64,000 nt of DNA from the NCBI GenBank assembly GCA_023374025.1, contig SIJG01000207.1, forward strand, positions 62,001 to 126,000, given 5' to 3'. The stretch's first letter is position 1. Each line of letters begins with the position of its first letter. The notes beneath the pieces were generated by a model. That model had not been told where the DNA came from and did not search any database. It was given only the letters and a program-made list of their open reading frames with translations. The position numbers and the translations under genes are program-made. The DNA comes from Heterodera schachtii. Lineage: Eukaryota > Nematoda > Chromadorea > Rhabditida > Heteroderidae. Positions 18,446 to 30,289 of this stretch are shown one piece after another.

Positions 18446-19106
18446 ATGAAATTGTTCCCTATATTATTTCTAATTTTAATTTGTAATACCAATTTTGATC
18501 AAATTGGAGCAGAAAAGAAAAAGTTGCAACAAAAAACATTTTGTGAAATATTTGGAGAAAAATGGTAAGAAAAAGAAGAAGAAAAAAAGAGAAATTATTC
18601 AAAAATTCTACAAAATCAAAGAGAAAATAAGGGAAAAGGGAAGAAAATTCTCAACAAATGAATGGAGTAAAATTGAACAGAAAATAGCGAAAAAATTGAG
18701 TACAAATCGTAATAATATTTATGAATGGATTAAAGAATTTGACATATATAAATACAAATCAAAAAGTGATGAAGAAAAAATTGAAATTGTACAAAAATTC
18801 ATTGAAATGACAAAAGAATATAAGCAAAAAAGTAAATATTCAAAAAAAGAATGGAACCAAAATTATGTCGAAATTTGTAAGAAAATTGGAGTTAGTCAAT
18901 TTATAATTAAAAAATGGAAGAGAAATTTTGGCATTCGCTGTAAAATAACTGATGAAGAAAAAATGGAGAAAGTGAGAATTTACCGGGAAATAAAACTGAT
19001 GAATCCAAAAATGAGTGATCGAAAAATTGCAAAAACATTGAAAATTGGTCGAAATAGCATTTTAAAATGGAAGAAACAATTTGGAGAAGAAATTGCGGAG
19101 GAATGA
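18446..19106 (+). pseudogene. Secreted HTH-repeat gene, copy D (one frame break)
   Basis: The ATG at 18446 starts a clean signal peptide (MKLFPILFLILICNTNFDQI) and KKLQQKTF segment, then stops at TAA (18575) where other copies read KWEE. The three HTH repeats are intact in a neighbouring frame (through 19106), for example EICKKIGVSQFIIKKWKR and KIAKTLKIGRNSILKWKK. A few bases missing around 18570-18590, compared with copy E, explain the shift. The gene is otherwise well preserved, so an assembly error or a very recent lesion is possible. The TGG|GTAAGA there resembles a splice donor, but no family member has an intron. Confidence 0.7.
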
Positions 19107-19198
19107 TTTGGATGATCATAAGAAATGATTAGAAATGTAAAAAATTCTTTTGTCGAATGTTTTTTGATTCTTGTTTTCCCATTTTTAAATCTTTAATT

Positions 19199-19913
19199 GG
19201 TGCCGCGTTGTTTCGCGAAAAACCGTAAAAAATTGGCGTTTCGCGAAACCGCAAATATTTAAGACCAGGCCAAATCTGTACTGTGTCTCAATTTGTTAAA
19301 TTAAGATAAAAAGATATTTTATTATTAATTATTTAAAAGTATTTCGGGTAATGAGGTTCTATTATTCGTAATTGATAAATTACACCTGAAAGTTGGACAC
19401 CCTGACGGAATTTTGGACACAAAGTGGAAAATTGGACACAAATTTATTTATTTTTAACTTATTTATTTTTACATACAATAGTGTCCAATTTACCGGTAAC
19501 CCCCATAAAGTCTCATATGGAAACTCTCGTTTATAATAGAAAAAAACGGAAACTAAATATGCATGGTTTGTGCACACACCGATATGGTCGATTCTGTATA
19601 ATTAAAGTATGCTTCACAACTAACTAACAAATTAGGCTATTAATATGCTCGACGATCAGAGGGAAGTTTAGTTAAAAAATTTAAAAATTATTCGTTTTAT
19701 AAGCTTAATCATAATTTGGTTTGCATTGCTTTTTGCAGTGGTGAGAGTATACGGTAAGGAACGAACGACACAATTTAAATATGTAAAATTATTTGAACCC
19801 AAAGATCACCATTCTGCTGATGTGGCCCGGTATCTTTTGTTAAATAATTGCGGTTTTTGCGAAACGCCCAAATTTTTTTTTTTTTTTGGGGTTTTGCGAA
19901 ACGACGCGGCACC
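19199..19913. mobile_element. TIR element, hAT-like, non-autonomous
   Basis: The ends are inverted repeats of about 65-70 bp, starting GGTGCCGCGTTGTTTCGCG on the left and GGTGCCGCGTCGTTTCGC on the right (reverse strand). They continue through GCGTTTCGCGAAACCGCAA-like sequence to TTTAA. The flanks CTTTAATT (19191-19198) and CTTTAAGT (19914-19921) look like an 8-bp target duplication with one change. No transposase is present. The right TIR holds a run of 15 T. Confidence 0.65.
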
Positions 19914-20043
19914 CTTTAAGTAACAAGAAAATTGTATTTAAAAATTATAAGTATTAAAATACAATTTGCTAATTTATGATTATTTTAATAGAAAATAATA
20001 ATCGCAAAAATATTTTTTGTTTTCAAATAAAATAATTTTAATT

Positions 20044-20170
20044 TACGGAAGTCAGAAGAGTATTTCAATGTTTTGTAGTTTGTTTTAATAAGAAAATTGT
20101 TTTTGTGGCAGTTTTACTTCATGTATAAATAACTGATCATCAATAAAAAAAATATTAATAATTTTGCATT
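20044..20170 (+). promoter_or_regulatory. HTH-family upstream module, copy E
   Basis: Third plus-strand occurrence of the block (GTGGCAGTTTTACTT, TGTATAAA, GATCATCAAT, TTTTGCATTTTG), 37 bp before the copy E start codon. Confidence 0.55.
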
Positions 20171-20206
20171 TTGTTTAAAAAATTTGTTTTCAGAATATTG
20201 AAGAAA

Positions 20207-21058
20207 ATGAAATTTTTGCCTGTATTATTTTTACTTGTAATTTGTAATACCAATTTTGATCAAATTGGAACAGAAAAGAAAAAGTTGCAGCAAAAAACAT
20301 TTAGTGAAATATTTGGAGAAAAATGGGAAGAAAAACAACGAAATGAGAAGAAAAAAAGAGAAATTATTCAAAAATTCAACAAAATAAAAGAAAAAGCATA
20401 AAGGAAGAAAATATTCAGCAAAAGAATGGGGAAAAATTGATGGAAAAATAGCGAAAAAATTAGGGACAAATAGTAATTATATTCGGAAATGGATTAAAGA
20501 ATTAGGGCTAAATCAAAAAATAAATAAATGTTATAAATCAAAAAGTGATGAAGAAAAATTAGAAATTATTCAAAAATTCATTGAAATGGCAAATGAATAT
20601 AAACAAAAATACTCGCACAAAGAATGGCGCCAAAATTATGCCAAAATTTGTAAGAAAATTGGAGTAAACCGATTCACAATTATGAATTGGAAGAAACAAT
20701 TTGAACAATTTTGCATTACCTGTAAAATAACGGAGGAACAAAAAATGGAAAAAATTAAAATTTATTGAAATGAATTTAAGCAAAAAAGAAAATATTCAAG
20801 CAGAGAATGGCACAAAAATTATGCCGAAATTTGTAACAAAATAGGAAATAACTATGGAACAATTAGAAGATGGAAGAAACAATTTGGAATTAGCAGTAAA
20901 AGATTAAGTGAGAAAGAAAAAATGGAGAAAATGAAAATTTATTGGAAAATAAAAAAAGAAAATCCGAAAATGAGTGATCAAAAGATTGTAAAAATGTTGA
21001 AAATTAGTATAAAAAGCTTTTATAATTGAAGAAACAATTTGGAGAAGAAATTGTGAGG
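20207..21058 (+). pseudogene. HTH family copy E, broken, with an extra repeat
   Basis: The signal peptide (MKFLPVLFLLVICNTNFDQI), KKLQQKTFSEIFGEKWEE and the first basic linker are open to a TAA at 20399-20401. Frame-disrupted repeat 1 follows, then a good repeat 2 (20586-20768: AKICKKIGVNRFTIMNWKK). A further repeat-2-like unit comes next (tatgccgaaatttgtaacaa, ...WKKQFGIS), and finally a repeat 3 with an in-frame stop at SFYN*. This copy thus carries four repeats instead of three, from an internal duplication, and several breaks. Confidence 0.7.
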
Positions 21059-21060
21059 AA

Positions 21061-21660
21061 TAATTTGAATGATTATAAGAATGATTAGAAATGTAAAAAA
21101 TTTATTTGTCGATGTTTTTTTTGTTCCTTGTTGTCTCATTTAAAATCATTTTTTTGTTTGCTTTGCTCCTAATTGTTCTGTTTTATGTTTACCTATTTTT
21201 CAATGGCTGAGAATTTTTTTTTTTGAAAATTTTGTTAGGTTTTTAATGGGTCTTTCTCTGTTTTTTTTATGTTAAAATCTGATCCACAACAAAACATGCA
21301 CTAAATTTGTTCATAATTAGCAAATAAAAAATTAATTAAATTTAATTAATTAATTGAAATGCATTTGACAGCGGAGTACAAATCTATTTGGCCTTCTTTT
21401 CGTTTTCATTTTAAAATAAAATTTCAGTCTCTCAAATTTTGGCATTAATTTATTTTTTAAAGATAAAATTATTTTACTTTAAAAAACAACAAATTGTTAA
21501 TTTCGTAAAATGATGGCGCAAAAAAAAAATTATATTTATATTTTTTTATGTGTTGGACATGCGGTAGAATCTGGCAGTAGTCATGTGATTTTTTGCGGTC
21601 AATTAAAAAAAATATTTAAAAAAATTCTATATAATAAATATTTCTTGATTTTTCATTTTT
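21061..21660. other. AT-rich spacer, partly repeated
   Basis: About 21080-21400 is related, inverted, to 50760-51030 on the other side of copy H (gcatgttttgttgttgaatcagat and taattaattgaaatgcattt motifs). That makes it another flank shared by HTH loci. Near 21547 the piece tgtgttggacatgcggtaga matches the start of the FkbM-like exon at 48470, after which that exon is lost. No gene is seen. Confidence 0.5.
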
Positions 21661-21664
21661 ACAG

Positions 21665-21955
21665 ATGTGTTGGTCACTGGTGTTGTTGAGCGTAAATCGC
21701 TCCCACAAATTGGAATTGTCGAATTCTTAAACAATAATTTTGGCTGGGCACAACAAAAAGTGGTCGACCTGCTGTTGATCGACATTGAAGGGGCCGAGTT
21801 TGGCATTTTGGAACAATTAACAAGCATTTTATTGGCAAATAATTACCGAATTACATTAATTACATACATTTTTAATTGACACAGATCACTACGCCAAAAT
21901 TCTTGTTGCAATAAGCCAGATAAACATCGAATTAAGTGTTTTTGGCGAAAAAAAT
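21665..21955 (+). pseudogene. FkbM-like methyltransferase, exon remnants (left copy)
   Basis: After an acceptor ttttacag, 21665-21830 reads VLVTGVVERKSLPQIGIVEF ... VDLLLIDIEGAEFGILEQL, the D-x-EGAE motif of FkbM-family methyltransferases. A second exon after gacacag (21885-21950) reads AKILVAISQINIELSVFG, matching the QINVE motif that follows in the family. The first and last exons found in the right-hand copy (46567-48742) are missing or reduced here, so this is a truncated paralogue. Confidence 0.65.
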
Positions 21956-22204
21956 ATGCCAACAAAATTAAAATTCCTAGGTTTTAGAAAAAAAATTCCG
22001 GTAAATTTAACCTTTTCATTTGGAAATTGTATAAAGAAATATATTCAAACTAAATGAAAGTGGATCATGGATCCATTCCTGGATTTTCCGGGCCATAATT
22101 CAGGAATATTTTTAACATTCTGCTGTGTGTTCTGGGCCTGGGTTTTCCTGAATTTTTGTTTACAAAATACGGGTACAGTCTTTTTCAATAAAGTTATTAA
22201 TTTA

Positions 22205-22310
22205 TAAAAGGATAGCTACAAGTCGAAAACTGATGAAGAAAAAATGCCGAAATTGGTAAGAAAATTGGAGTTAGTCATTCAGTTATTGAAAAATTGAAAA
22301 ATATGCCATT
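22205..22310 (+). pseudogene. HTH family fragment
   Basis: agctacaagtcgaaaactga followed by tgaagaaaaaatgccgaaat and ttggagttagtcattcagtt corresponds to SYKSKTDEEK joined to AEIGKKIGVSHSVIEK, with the region between deleted. No signal peptide or third repeat is present. Confidence 0.5.
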
Positions 22311-22369
22311 ATCTGACCAAGATTTAGATTTTTCTGCTCTTTTTTGTTTATTTCATCATAATTTTCAAA

Positions 22370-23422
22370 AAATTTGAATATTTTTAGTTTTTAAATTTTA
22401 CCGCCATTTCAATTAACTTCCATTTTTTCACTAATGATTCTGCGAATTAATCCGTTTTTCGTTTTAATGGCACGGCATATGCCATTGCGTGTTTCTCATT
22501 TTTTAAAAATTTTGGGTGCCTAAGCTTAAGCACTTTAATTAATTCGCAAGTAAAAGGAAATGAATGCTCTGTTAAATGAGAATTAGTAATTAAATGAATG
22601 AAAAAAAAATAATTATAATATCTTGATAGAATAATGAAAACATTATTACAAAAAATAACAAATGAATTCTATATAACATTAGCATCATCATTTGTTTGTT
22701 CGTTTTTGTGACACTAATGAGTTTTTTTTTTGTTAATTTGACCAATAATTTTTATTTAGAAATTTTGAATTAATTTTATTAATCAGTTCTGGCTAAATGC
22801 CAAAACAGGCGAAAATGAGCTTTTAAAAATCTTTGTTTAATTTTTCAAGTTTTCAAGACCAAAAGGTCAGAAAAAATAAAAAATATGCACCTTTCTAAAA
22901 ATAACATCGGGAAAATTAATTAATTCTCGATAACTATTTTCGAAAAAAATGTTTCCAAAAACTACTTATGTATAAATACTGCGTCATTACATTGCGATAT
23001 TAACGCTTTTCCTGTTTTATGTTCCCTTTATTACTTATTATTAATAATTTTTTGTTATTTTATAAAAATGACCGCGGAGGGTTAATTAAAAACTAATGAA
23101 TTACCTCTTTTGCCGCTAGGCTATAAATACAAAAAGATAGACGCTGATGCTTTGGGTATTATTGCAGATTTAATTCCTTTGCCAATTTTATTTTTATACG
23201 TTTTGAAAGTACTTTTATTTTAATTAAGTTTTAATGATAATTAGAGTTAAGTTTTTAATTGCAAACTTAAAACCTGAAAATAAATTTTATGTTAAAAATT
23301 CAATGAATTTTCTGCTTCCAAACCTAATTTAAAACAGGGTTTTAACTTAGGGATGCATTTTTACCAAAAATATTTTAAAAAAAGTTCAATTAAATCAAAT
23401 TTTCCTGATCTCGTCAACAACA
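22370..23422. repeat. Conserved non-coding module, first of four copies
   Basis: The block with ctgcgaattaatccgttttt and cggcatatgccattgcgtgt, and the later block accgcggagggttaattaaa ... gccgctaggctataaatac, recur at 28385-29290, 32340-33210 and, inverted, 45220-46330. No ORF is preserved among copies. The 23065-23150 block is the best conserved part and has a TATA-like GGCTATAAATAC. Confidence 0.7.
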
Positions 23423-24849
23423 CGGAACGGGCCATTTGCGTCTGGGCCGGTTGCGTCTCGGGCCAGTTGCGTCTGGGCCAGTTGCGTCTTAGTACTTAAG
23501 GGGCCAGTTTCGTCTCAAATAATTGGTTCAGAAATTTTTTTTTTGATTATCCGAAGTCAAAAAAAAATGCTGGAAAGGAAGTAGAATTTTGAAAAAATTA
23601 TCAGAGGGAAAAGATACGGGGGTAACTGATCCGGAGTGAAACTGTACGGGGTGGAAACGTAATTTTTATATATTATTTGTTTTAAATCTTTTAATTTAGC
23701 CCCAAAAATGGAAAACAATCAAATTATAACGAAACGAAACAACAAAAAACTCGAACATGAAGGATGCATGCCTCTATGTCTTCCATATGTTCAATGCCGA
23801 CCGTGACGTAAAATTTTGGCGCTGTGAACATCAGCGCGATGAATTCAAGTGCACGGGACGCCTTCACACAACGCTCAATGATGTCGTTCTGAAGACAATT
23901 GACGACCACACTTGCAACCACAGTGCGGCAAATGTCATCACACAAAAAATCGTCACTGGCATAAAGCGGCGTGCCGCTGAGACGATGAAACCACCAGCGG
24001 CAATCACGGCGCAAACGCACCGAGTCAACGCCCTCCGCGCAAAGCATCCAGTGCTCAATCAATTTTTGTCTCTTCCACTTGGTGCGCAACATGAAATCTC
24101 GTCTAACAGATGAACAAACTCGCGTATGAAAAATAAAATATTCATTTTGAAATTCTCAAATTTAGCGATTCACAACCGACGCAGCCTTTGCACAAGCTGC
24201 CAAAATGCTCACTTCGCTGGCGTTTGTGCCGCTGGCGGATCTTTCATCCGCGTTGGCAGCCCTAGAAGATTATCTTCCGGGTGAACTTGAGGGGGTTCTC
24301 GATTGGTTGGTTGAGTTTATTTTTTTCTATTTCATTAGCAATTTTGATGGTTCGTAATCAATTGCGATCGGGCAAGGACATCCCCCGACCTGGAAATTCA
24401 TCAACATTTTGCTCGAGCACCAGAAAATAATCGACGTGGACTTAGAACATTTCCTCGCTGGAAATGCTCCGCCGCAGAAATCAAAGCGTTACCGTGAAGT
24501 GGACAGACGAATTTTAAGCATTCTGGAGCGCTACAATCAGGAAAAAGAGCAGCCGCAAATCGAAAATGATCATCTATATTGCCAAAACCAAATTAATCGG
24601 AATTTGATTAATGAAATGCTTAGGGGGATTTCGAGCAATTATCAAATGGGTAAATGAAACTTGGTTAATTTTGTTAAAACTTTTCTTTATTTTCTATAAA
24701 TTTTTGAATATTTCTTGTTGTCGATGTATCTGTGAAAATGAAAATATAGCATATAGAAAACTTAATTAATCCATTTTACTCTATTAAAAATTTTGAGACG
24801 CAACTGGCCCCTTAAGTACTAAGACGCAACTGGCCAGACGCAACTGGCT
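23423..24849 (+). mobile_element. MULE-type DNA transposon remnant with repeat-rich TIRs
   Basis: Inverted repeats of about 57 bp lie at 23463-23519 and 24791-24847, both containing GGCCAGTTGCGTCTTAGTAC followed by TTAAGGGGCCAGTT(G/T)CGTCTC. Within the TIR a 14-15-bp unit GGCCAGTTGCGTCTG is repeated (about five times on the left, fewer on the right). The flanks TCAACAACA and TCAACCAAA may be an imperfect 9-bp target duplication; 9 bp is usual for MULEs. The sequence around it matches 25.8 kb without the insertion. Cargo is a FLYWCH-domain gene lacking the transposase catalytic core. Confidence 0.7.
23757..24657 (+). pseudogene. FLYWCH-domain, MULE-transposase-derived gene, deleted
   Basis: 23757-24113 encodes a FLYWCH zinc finger: FWRCEHQRDEFKCTGRLHT then DHTCNH, with ligands C, C, H, H/C in the usual spacing. 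Upstream codons from the ATG at 23708 (ITKRNNKKLEHEG) fit the start of the domain but are out of frame because ATGC is duplicated at about 23761-23768. After an acceptor at 24165 comes FTTDAAFAQAAKMLTSLAF, and after 24366 GHPPTWKFINILLEHQKI, both typical of the region after the DDE core in nematode MULE transposases. The DDE core itself and its conserved His/Trp region are absent. It cannot be an active transposase. Confidence 0.65.
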
Positions 24850-24859
24850 TCAACCAAAT

Positions 24860-27110
24860 AATTTTTTCGGAGATTTTCAAAGATTTACCATCTGCTGCTG
24901 AATGGTCCATTTATTTTGGGTTTCGTCTGAATTTTCAAATTATTTGAATAATTTGTGATATTTATGTGAACGTTTAGCATTGTAAATGCTTCCAAATAAA
25001 GTTGAATATTTTTATATTTTATATTTTATAAAATTAAATTTGCCCATTTTTGAAAAGAATATTTGCGCAGTTAAATTTCTATGAGCAAAACAACAAAAAA
25101 AAAAAAAAAAAATTGCAAAACAATATTATTCTCTGTCTTTGTTATTAATACCAAATATATTTTGGCATTGAATTCCAATGACAGATTTGCGACGAAATAA
25201 ATGTAATTAATGTGCCAATTGTGTCATAGGTTAAGGCAAACATCCCGAAGAAAAGAAGATTCTTTTTTGATGATGTCAATTATGGTTTTTTTTTCTAATT
25301 GGGCCTTAATATAAGCAAAAAATTACGCCAATTTTTTTCTTTTTAAATTTGGCGATAGAACGGAAACAGACGTAGAAATGGCATTATGTTGCATTAGAAA
25401 AATAAAATGAAACAAGGATCATCAACAAAGTTTCTTAAAGGCATTAATTGAGAATTTTTCAGAGAGCTTTTTTGCCATGTTAAGCCCGTCCCGGTCCATT
25501 TGCCAAACATAACATATTCGGTTCAGGAGGCATAAAAAAATTTGTGGATTTATAAATTCAAGAATTTAAAAAATAATCTGGTAATTTTTTACATTTTACA
25601 GATTTAATTCCTTTTGGCTTCCAAAATTTATCATTTTTATTTTTTGAAATTACTTTATTTTAATTAGATATTTATGATAATCTCTACATAATTTTATGGT
25701 AAAAACTAAAAAAAATCCTGCTTTCAACCCCATAATTAAGGAATTTTTTTAATTGAGGAATACCAATTTTGTCAAATATTTTTTAAAAAAAGGTCAATTC
25801 ATTCAAATTTTCCTGATCATATCAACAAGAAATCATTTAGGATTTGTCAAAGATTTATCGCTTGGCAAATGAGTGGACCATTTGTTTGGATTTCGTATGA
25901 ATTTTCAAATGATTGAATATTTATTTGATCATTTAGCGTAGTTTAAAAAACATCTGAATATTTCTTTTTTAATTCATATATTTCATTTACCCATTTTTGT
26001 GAAAATATTTAATTATATTTAATACTGACACTTTTCTCTGTTTGTTTTTTGATAACAATTCTCCATGACATAATGTTAACGACAGATTTGCGGCGCAATT
26101 AATGTGCCAATTGTGCCATAGGTTAAGGCATCCACGCACGAAAAAATGATTGTTTTTCTGATGGTGTCGATTACGAATTTTTTTCTAAATGGTCCTTAAT
26201 ATAAGCAAAATTAGGCCATTTATTTTGTTTTTGAATTTGGCGATAGAACCGGAAACAGACGATAAATGAATGGCATTATGTTGCATTTGAGACAATAATA
26301 AATAAAATGAAACAAGGACCATCATCATTAGGGCGCGGATTTTTAGGGAGCGAAAAAGTCCAAAAATTTAGGTTATTGCAAATTTCGGTTCAGGAGGCTC
26401 GAAAAATTTGTGGATTAAGAAATTCCTGAATTTTTAAAAAATTTCCGATAATTTTTTAGCATAATCCATAAACCCAATTATTAAATTTGCTTCCCATAAG
26501 ATAAAACAAGGGCTTTTTGGCCTCGTTAAACCCATTCCGATACATTTTCCAATGTCTGGTTCAGGAGGCTCGAAAATTTAGTGGATTAAGAAATTCCATA
26601 GTTTTTAAAAAATTCCGATAAAAAAAATTTTTTTTTTTTGTCATAATCCATTTTCGAAATCCAAATTCCAATTTATTTTCCTACAAATTAGATTTAATAG
26701 ATTTACACCACTAACCCCCTCCACAATTTTTTAGCCCAATTATTTATTTATTTTTTGAGTATTCATTCCAGCAGCCCAATTATTTTTGCGTAACTTTTTG
26801 CCAAAAACTAAATATTATTTGTGTAATTGGCCCTTCTCCCCATTTTATTTCCGTAATGAAATTGGATTTTTTTTCCTAAAAATCTGGCACTTCTCGAGAA
26901 AAATAATTATATTTTATCCCCCATATTTTTTTTTACCAATTTTGTACAAAGAAATTTTGAGAAAAAGTGATAGCACCACATGATGTCGAGCAAAGTTTCG
27001 AATTGCCGAGATTAAATCCAAAAAATTTTAATAAAAAACAATTAAATAAATTAAAAAAGAGGCCTGATAATTTTGCAAAATACTTTTTAGCATACTAAAG
27101 AGAAAAAAAT
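24860..27110. repeat. Degenerate repeated non-coding DNA
   Basis: The interval holds two or more diverged copies of a unit with acagatttgcggcgcaatta, cataggttaaggcat and the motif GGTTCAGGAGGCTCGAAAA. Related units lie at 33.46-34.48 kb and, inverted, at 44.4-45.15 kb. A run of 18 or more A is at about 25096. ORFs here are not conserved between copies. No gene is seen. Confidence 0.6.
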
Positions 27111-27114
27111 TTTT

Positions 27115-27440
27115 CTTTTTATTTTTACATTTTTTCTTTTTCCGTTCTTTTTTTTTGAGTTATAAGAAATTTTCGCTTCCATCGCTTTATTATTCCATGG
27201 CTAACTTCAATTTTAATTTTTTTGTTCATCACTTTTTGATTTGTAGATTTTTTGGTTCGATTTGTCCCCAATTTTCTTCCAAATTTTTTGCAATTTTACC
27301 CATTTTTTTTTTGAAATTTTATTTTTTCTTTAATTTTCACTTTTATTTTGTAGAATTTTTTCAAATTCTCTTCTTTTCTGTTCTTTCAACCAATTTTTCT
27401 TCTTCTTTTCTTCCCATTTTTTCCAAATATTTCATCAAAT
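27115..27440 (-). pseudogene. HTH family fragment, heavily decayed
   Basis: On the minus strand the order of family landmarks is still visible: ttccaaatatttcatcaaat (FDEIFGE, 27418-27437), ttctcttcttttctgttctt (basic linker), cgatttgtccccaatttt (KLGTNR), tcactttttgatttgta (YKSKSD) and ccatggctaacttcaat (VGVSHG). Many indels destroy all frames. The signal peptide part is lost. Confidence 0.55.
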
Positions 27441-27449
27441 TTTTCACAT

Positions 27450-29790
27450 TTGGCCATAGGACCGGAAACAGACGAGAAATGAATGGCATTATGTTGCTTT
27501 TGAGAAAAAACAAATAAAATGAAACAAGGACAATCATCATTAGGGATGCCAAAAATACGGATATAAAATCGCGAAATATGGACATAAAATGGCAAAAATA
27601 TGGAACATAAATTTCCCAAATTGACGGTATACTTTCTAAAAAGTTCAAATTCGCTAAATGTAAAGTAAAACGTTCAAAAATGGCGAAATATGATATTTAA
27701 ATTTTTTTAGAATGTTCAACCTAAAATTTACTAATTTTTAGCGAAAAATCAGCACGAAAAGCGAAAGTTTCGCTTTTTTGCTTATTATTGCATAAATTTA
27801 CCAATTTTTAAGAAAATTTAAATTTATTCAATAGAAATTTTGCTAAAAAATGATTTTTTCGGAGAAATTTTCCGATTTTTGGGGTCAAAATCCCAATTTA
27901 GCTGATGGGGGCCGTTCTAATAGCGGTTTTTTGGAAAAATGCCAAAATATGGACTTAAATGCCAAAATATGGAAAAATACGGAAAATATGGATATAGAAA
28001 TCCATCCTATAAGCTTCAAACCAAGCTAAAAATATATTTTTTCGTGCGTTTCAGGCCCCCCACAGTCCAGGAAAAAAAATATGGATTTCCACCTAATCAT
28101 AATCATCATCATAATTTCTTAAAAGAATTAATTTGAGAATTTTCCAGAGTTTTGTGTTCCGATCGTATTTTTTTCTTCCCACAAAATTTGGATTATTGTA
28201 AATTTCTATTCAGAAGGCTCGAAAAATTTGTGGATTAAGAAATTCCAGAATTTTTAAAGCTATTTTCGACATTAACTTTAATTGTTGTTTTAATTTATGA
28301 AACCATTGACTTCGTAATTTAAATAAATTTAAATAATAAATAGAATTGTTTAACATTATCAATTCCTCTTTTATGAGAATCTTTTTAGTTTTTAAATTTT
28401 ACCGCCATTTCAATTAACATCCATTTTTTCACTAATGATTCTGCGAATTAATCCGTTTTTCGTTTTAATGGCACGGCATATGCCATTGCGTGTTTCTCAT
28501 TTTTTTAATTTTGTGTGCCACAACGCTGAAGCACTTTAATTAATTCGCGGGTAAAAGGAAATGAATGCTCCGTTAAATGAGAATTAGTGGTTTAAATGAC
28601 TGAAAAAATGTAATTATAGCATGTTGATAAAATAATGAAAAAATACCCAAATGAATTCGCAGAAATGGAATTTCGGTTTCTTAGTAAACAGTCCATTTTA
28701 ACCAACATTTGCTAATGACGTGCTAAATCATCATTAGCATCACAATTTGTTTGTTCGTTTACATGATACTCTAAACAGAGTTTTAATAAATTTAATTAGA
28801 GATATTTTTTAAATTTTTGGCCAAATTTTTATTTAAAAAATTTGAATTAATTTTATTAATCAATTTTGGCAAAATGCCAAAACAGGCGAAAATAGTTTTT
28901 TTTTTCAAATGCAGGCTTCAATTTTTCGAGTTTTCAAGACCAAAAAGACAGTAAAAAATATAAAATATAACCCCTTCAATAATATTTATCATCAAAAAAA
29001 TTAATTAACAATTTCTCTATTTATTTTCAAAAAAAATGTTTCCAAAAACTACTTACTTATAATACTGCGTCATTAACATGGCGATATTAACGCTTTTCCT
29101 GCTGTTTGTGTTGCCTTTATTGCCTCGTATGATTATTTTATTAACTATTTTTTGTTATTTTATAAAAATGACCGCGGAGGGTTAATTAAAGACTAATGAA
29201 TTACCCTCTTTTGCCGCTAGGCTATAAATACAGAAAGATAGATGCTAATGCTCTTGTATTACATATTACAGATTTAATTCCTTTTTGACTTTCTGAATTG
29301 TGCCATTTTAAATTTTTATTATATGTTAAAACAAAATTACATTTTTATATAAATAAATTTTGTTTCAAAATTTCTTACAAAAAGTTAAAAATTTTCGATT
29401 TTTAAGGGTGTATTTTTTAAAAAATTTCCAAAAAGTCGATCCTTAGGGGTGTATTTTTCGCTTTTTGACATTTTTCTTGTGAAAATTTGCTAAAAATGGC
29501 TGAAATATGCTTTAAAAATGCAAAAATGGCAAAATATGCATTTATTCTCGAATACCCCCAAAATATGGATTTATATGGACCAAAAACCTTCACCAAATCA
29601 AAAAATTTTTTAACGCAGAAATGCTATTTTTGAGCCCCTTTCTTCATAGCATATGCGCATAAAAAATATGCAAAATCATACAACTTCGAACCATAGTTAT
29701 TAGGAGGATGTTGTTTTCGCTAATTAACTTTACCGTTGTCACAAATAGATTTTTTTCTTTTTTAGAAAATACCATTGACGAGAATCTTTA
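27450..29790. repeat. Repeated non-coding DNA, second module copy
   Basis: 28385-29290 is the second copy of the 22.4-23.15 kb module. 27450-27560 and 28150-28250 repeat the GGAAACAGACGA and GGCTCGAAAAATTTGTGG motifs. 27560-28070 and 29390-29660 hold short repeated phrases (gccaaaatatgga). 29690-29795 is the conserved 5' flank of the peptide gene. No coding evidence apart from that. Confidence 0.55.
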
Positions 29791-29795
29791 ATAAA

Positions 29796-30278
29796 ATGTC
29801 TTCATTATGGAATGTGTCTGCTGTTTTCATGCTGATCACACTGATTACTTTGCTTGACAACAGCAGTGAAGCGGTGCCATTGCCTTCAAAAAAGTCGTCG
29901 TCATTGTGGTCGCAGCTTTTTTCAACGTAAAATTTCAAAATTTTGCCGCTTTGGCATTTTGTAAAATTTTTTAATTTGGTGTTTCATTTTAGCGATCGTG
30001 AAAGTGCTAAGAAACTCGGAAATCCTTCTTCCACATCGGCTGCTGGTGGCGATGAATTTTCCCGCAAAGAATGGGCGCCATCACTGCATTCACAAATGTT
30101 TATACCGTATGCCAACAACGGCAACGGTGGCTTCTTTCTACCGTACCCGAGTGCAATGGACACGGTCAAACGCAGCAACACGGAAGGCCATTTCCTTGAT
30201 CCATACGATGGTGGCTCATCGTGGTTGAGCCTCAGCGATCCGAGCCGACTTGAATGGAACTTCAACAGACTGCGCTAA
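29796..30278 (+). CDS. Small secreted protein, peptide-precursor-like, copy 1
   Basis: Two exons, 29796-29926 and 29993-30278, with a 66-bp intron GTAAAA...TTTTAG, encode 138 aa. The first 26 residues (SAVFMLITLITLLDNSSEA) are a signal peptide. LPSKKSSSLWSQLFS, a Ser/Gly-rich stretch, FIPYANNGNGGFFLPYPS and, after a dibasic KR (VKRSNTEGH), a C-terminal segment ending SRLEWNFNRLR follow. The layout of signal, short domains and KR cleavage suggests a neuropeptide or other processed peptide precursor; this is inference, and I recognise no named gene. Copy 2 at 36845 differs at only about ten residues, and synonymous changes are visible, so both look functional. Confidence 0.7.
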
Positions 30279-30289
30279 TCAATCCAAAA

